From: CAZXMB01 sp964641715
Lineage (GTDB): Bacteria > Desulfobacterota > BSN033 > UBA1163
DNA length: 7,294 bases
NCBI GenBank assembly: GCA_964641715.1
Contig: CAZXMB010000148.1
Span: 1-7,294 of the forward strand
Reading direction: 5' to 3'
The notes under the pieces were generated by a model. The model made no database searches. It was not told the origin of the DNA and saw nothing but the letters and a program-made list of their open reading frames with translations. The translations under genes and the position numbers were made by a program. Shown in pieces: positions 5,748 to 7,294 of the stretch (position 1 is the first letter of the stretch; each line of letters starts with the position of its first letter).

Positions 5748-6968
5748 CTAAAGTTTGATATTTTTGTTTTGAGGTTCCGCCATCAATATTAAGGCTAAAA
5801 GGGCGGCGATCAGGGCCATACCCGCACCGAAGGAGAAGGCCCATTTTACACCGATCGCTTTCCAGATGAATCCCATGAGAAGGCTTGCCGGAAGGGCAGT
5901 CATTCCAATAGAGAAATGGTAGGCGCCATAGGCTATGCCCCGTTTTGACTCCTCCACCAGATCCGCGACCCAGGCCTTCTCTGTTCCTTCGGAGAGACCG
6001 TAAAAAAGTCCATAAAGTAAAAACAGCAGCCAGATATGGTAGGGTTTTGAGGCATAGGCAAATCCCAGATAGGACAGACCATAAACCGCCCAGGCCAGGA
6101 TCATCACCTTTCTCCGTCCGATACGGTCGGAGAGGATGCCTCCGGGAACGGAGAAGATCGTCTTGGAGAGATGAAAGAGAAACCACAGGATGGGGACAGA
6201 GACGAAGTCAATCCCCAGATCCTTTGCCCGGAGAAGGAGAAAGGCATCACTTGAATTCCCGAGGGTGAATAGGGTGATGATGAGGAGAAAGTATTTGAAC
6301 TTCCTGTCCTGAAATTTCCATTGAAGCTTCAATGGAGGGGAAGAGGGTGAAACCCGGTCTATCTTTATATCCGTCACCCCTTGATAAAGGATAAGAAGAC
6401 AGAGCATGGCAGGAATGAAAGCCAGGAGAAAGATGACGCGAAGATCCTTTGTGAAGACCATCATGAGAAGAGAAGCGACGAGAGGTCCTGTCATGGCTCC
6501 GGTATGGTCCATGGCCCTCTGAAAACCGAAGACCTTTCCCCTTTCTTCCACGCTGCAGGACTGAGAGAGCAGGGCATCCCGCGGAGAGGATCTTACCCCC
6601 TTACCCATGCGATCGAAAAACCGAAGAAAAAGGACATGGTAGGCTGAGGTGGCCACCCCGATAAAGGGACGGGTGATGGAGGCGAGGAAATACCCGAAGA
6701 GGATGAGGCCTTTTCGTCTCTGGAAACGGTCCGAGACCCATCCGGAAAAGAGTTTTAAAAAGCTTGAGACGCTCTCGGCAATCCCTTCGATGAGGCCGAT
6801 GAAAATGACACCTGCTCCTAAAACCTGATTTAAGAAGAGGGGAAGCAGGGGATAGATCATCTCGCTTGAGATATCATTGAACAGACTGACCCAACCCAGG
6901 TTTCTACAATTCTTCGAAAGACCGAGAAAAGATTTCTTTTCTGCTGTCATTGCTCCGGTATCCCCCAT
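5748..6968 (-). CDS. Major facilitator superfamily transporter, substrate unknown
   Basis: This is a 406-residue inner-membrane transporter with about 12 hydrophobic segments in two halves joined by a charged loop near 197-222. The MFS motif A appears in both halves: GWVSDRFQRRK (76-86) and GGILSDRIGRRK (276-287). Other conserved-looking stretches are FNDISSEMIYPLLPLFL (30-46), RFFDRMGKGVRSSPRDAL (116-133) and GTEKAWVADLVEE (328-340). These place it in a widespread group of poorly characterised bacterial MFS permeases; they do not reveal a substrate, and I do not assign one. It converges on ctpA with a 24-base gap and is not part of that operon. The ATG at 6968 has no clear ribosome binding site. 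An in-frame ATG at 6950 (M7) has GGAG only 2 bases away, with GGGGGA further upstream, so the start is uncertain by six residues. Upstream lies the inverted octamer array. Confidence 0.9.
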   Translation of the reverse strand: MGDTGAMTAEKKSFLGLSKNCRNLGWVSLFNDISSEMIYPLLPLFLNQVLGAGVIFIGLIEGIAESVSSFLKLFSGWVSDRFQRRKGLILFGYFLASITRPFIGVATSAYHVLFLRFFDRMGKGVRSSPRDALLSQSCSVEERGKVFGFQRAMDHTGAMTGPLVASLLMMVFTKDLRVIFLLAFIPAMLCLLILYQGVTDIKIDRVSPSSPPLKLQWKFQDRKFKYFLLIITLFTLGNSSDAFLLLRAKDLGIDFVSVPILWFLFHLSKTIFSVPGGILSDRIGRRKVMILAWAVYGLSYLGFAYASKPYHIWLLFLLYGLFYGLSEGTEKAWVADLVEESKRGIAYGAYHFSIGMTALPASLLMGFIWKAIGVKWAFSFGAGMALIAALLALILMAEPQNKNIKL

Positions 6969-7000
6969 TCTATGCCAAAGTTAAAAAAGTTGCTCTTCCT

Positions 7001-7032
7001 GGAATATTGGAATGTTGGAAGAATGGAATATT
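7001..7032 (+). repeat. Octamer tandem array, left arm (4 x 8 bp)
   Basis: Four consecutive octamers begin with GGAA: GGAATATT, GGAATGTT, GGAAGAAT and GGAATATT. The period is exactly 8 with no gaps. It forms an imperfect inverted pair with the array at 7077-7108. It lies in the noncoding gap upstream of the MFS gene. Confidence 0.8.
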
Positions 7033-7076
7033 GTCATTAAGATGATAAACTAACAAACCATAACCAAGTTTTCCCC

Positions 7077-7108
7077 ATCATTCCATCATTCCACTATTCC
7101 ATTATTCC
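7077..7108 (-). repeat. Octamer tandem array, right arm (4 x 8 bp, inverted)
   Basis: On the plus strand four consecutive octamers end in TTCC: ATCATTCC twice, ACTATTCC and ATTATTCC. Read on the minus strand they are GGAATAAT, GGAATAGT, GGAATGAT and GGAATGAT. Paired with the left arm they match at 25 of 32 positions, across a 44-base AT-rich spacer (7033-7076). The array ends 6 bases from the stop codon of the minus-strand gene at the right edge, so it may act in that gene's mRNA 3' end. Confidence 0.8.
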
Positions 7109-7114
7109 GAGAGG

Positions 7115-7294
7115 TTAGTAAATCTTCAGAATTTCATCCCGGGGAAGTGGTTTCAGTTCTTTATAACCCCTCTGATCCCGGCTCAAAACCCTTGGCGGTC
7201 CTCTCTTCACTTTGCCGATGACCTGAAGGGGGATGGCGGTCTTTTTAAATGCCTTTTGGATAATCGGAAGATCCCCGGGAGAGAGGGTCAAAAG
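7115..7294 (-). CDS. 3' end of an AIR-synthase-related (PurM/ThiL/HypE-like) protein, partial
   Basis: An open frame enters from the right edge and ends with TAA at 7117-7115, giving 59 codons of C-terminal sequence with no internal stop. The protein reads LLTLSPGDLPIIQKAFKKT, then AIPLQVIGKVKRGPPRVL, and ends LPRDEILKIY. The pattern of 'sPedl..v...l...gi...vIGkV', a short basic stretch, and a final RDEI.KI is what I recognise from the C-terminal domain of AIR-synthase-related proteins (the PurM/ThiL/SelD/HypE ATP-binding superfamily). The ATP-binding N-terminal half is outside the window, so which member it is cannot be told. Codon use is like that of the neighbouring genes, and the clean frame supports a real gene. 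It is on the same strand as the MFS gene, about 150 bases upstream of it. Confidence 0.55.
   Translation of the reverse strand, partial: LLTLSPGDLPIIQKAFKKTAIPLQVIGKVKRGPPRVLSRDQRGYKELKPLPRDEILKIY

Noticed and set aside
5728..5770. Plus-strand terminator after ctpA
   Set aside because: The only stem (5732-5745) is followed by AACTAAAG, and the T-rich stretch starts about a dozen bases later, so it does not fit an intrinsic terminator in that direction.
5698..6268. Open frames in other phases across the 3' half of the MFS gene (minus 5698-6186 and plus 5945-6268)
   Set aside because: They overlap the motif-bearing MFS frame, and their Arg/Pro- and Ser/Leu-rich translations have no membrane pattern or domain.
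7001..7108. CRISPR array
   Set aside because: The units are 8 bp with no spacers, the two arms are inverted relative to each other, and no cas gene is nearby.

Overview
The window carries six intact protein genes plus the 3' end of a seventh. Gene content and order (a Mip-like secreted FKBP prolyl isomerase, then ftsE-ftsX-degenerate M23 factor-S41 protease) point to a Gram-negative bacterium with moderate GC. The ftsE-ftsX-M23-ctpA order is what I associate with the former Deltaproteobacteria (Desulfobacterota and relatives). This placement is an inference from synteny and protein flavour; no rRNA or other marker is present.

Layout. Positions 1-60 hold a GC-rich hairpin followed by a T tract, probably the terminator of a gene outside the window. 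A sigma70-like promoter and a short leader hairpin precede a secreted FKBP-type peptidyl-prolyl isomerase (142-849). A YbaK-family Cys-tRNA(Pro) deacylase follows (940-1416). After a 158-base gap with a candidate promoter comes a compact plus-strand cluster: ftsE (1575-2261), ftsX (2258-3151, 4-base overlap), an EnvC-like murein hydrolase activator (3153-4346) and a CtpA/Prc-type S41 protease (4407-5723). A convergent MFS transporter (5748-6968, minus strand) ends 24 bases past ctpA. Upstream of the transporter is a pair of inverted 8-bp-period repeat arrays (7001-7108). The C-terminal 59 codons of an AIR-synthase-like protein (minus strand) run off the right edge.

How the genes work together. 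FtsE (ATPase) and FtsX (membrane subunit) form the type VII ABC machine that transmits ATP-driven motion across the inner membrane to a periplasmic coiled-coil activator, which switches on murein amidases at the septum. The third gene has the right architecture for that activator: signal peptide, long coiled coil, and a LytM domain with every metal or catalytic position replaced. CtpA-type proteases are known in other bacteria to degrade cell-wall hydrolases, so its position next to the activator gene suggests a coupled activation and turnover module. The FKBP protein is a periplasmic folding factor with no sequence-visible link to this module beyond proximity.

I see no mobile element genes, tRNA, rRNA, CRISPR array or clearly novel system. 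The most notable oddities are a Gln in place of the ABC H-loop His in FtsE, a perfect 11-bp-arm palindrome in ftsX covering a strong internal Shine-Dalgarno, and the inverted octamer arrays near the right edge.
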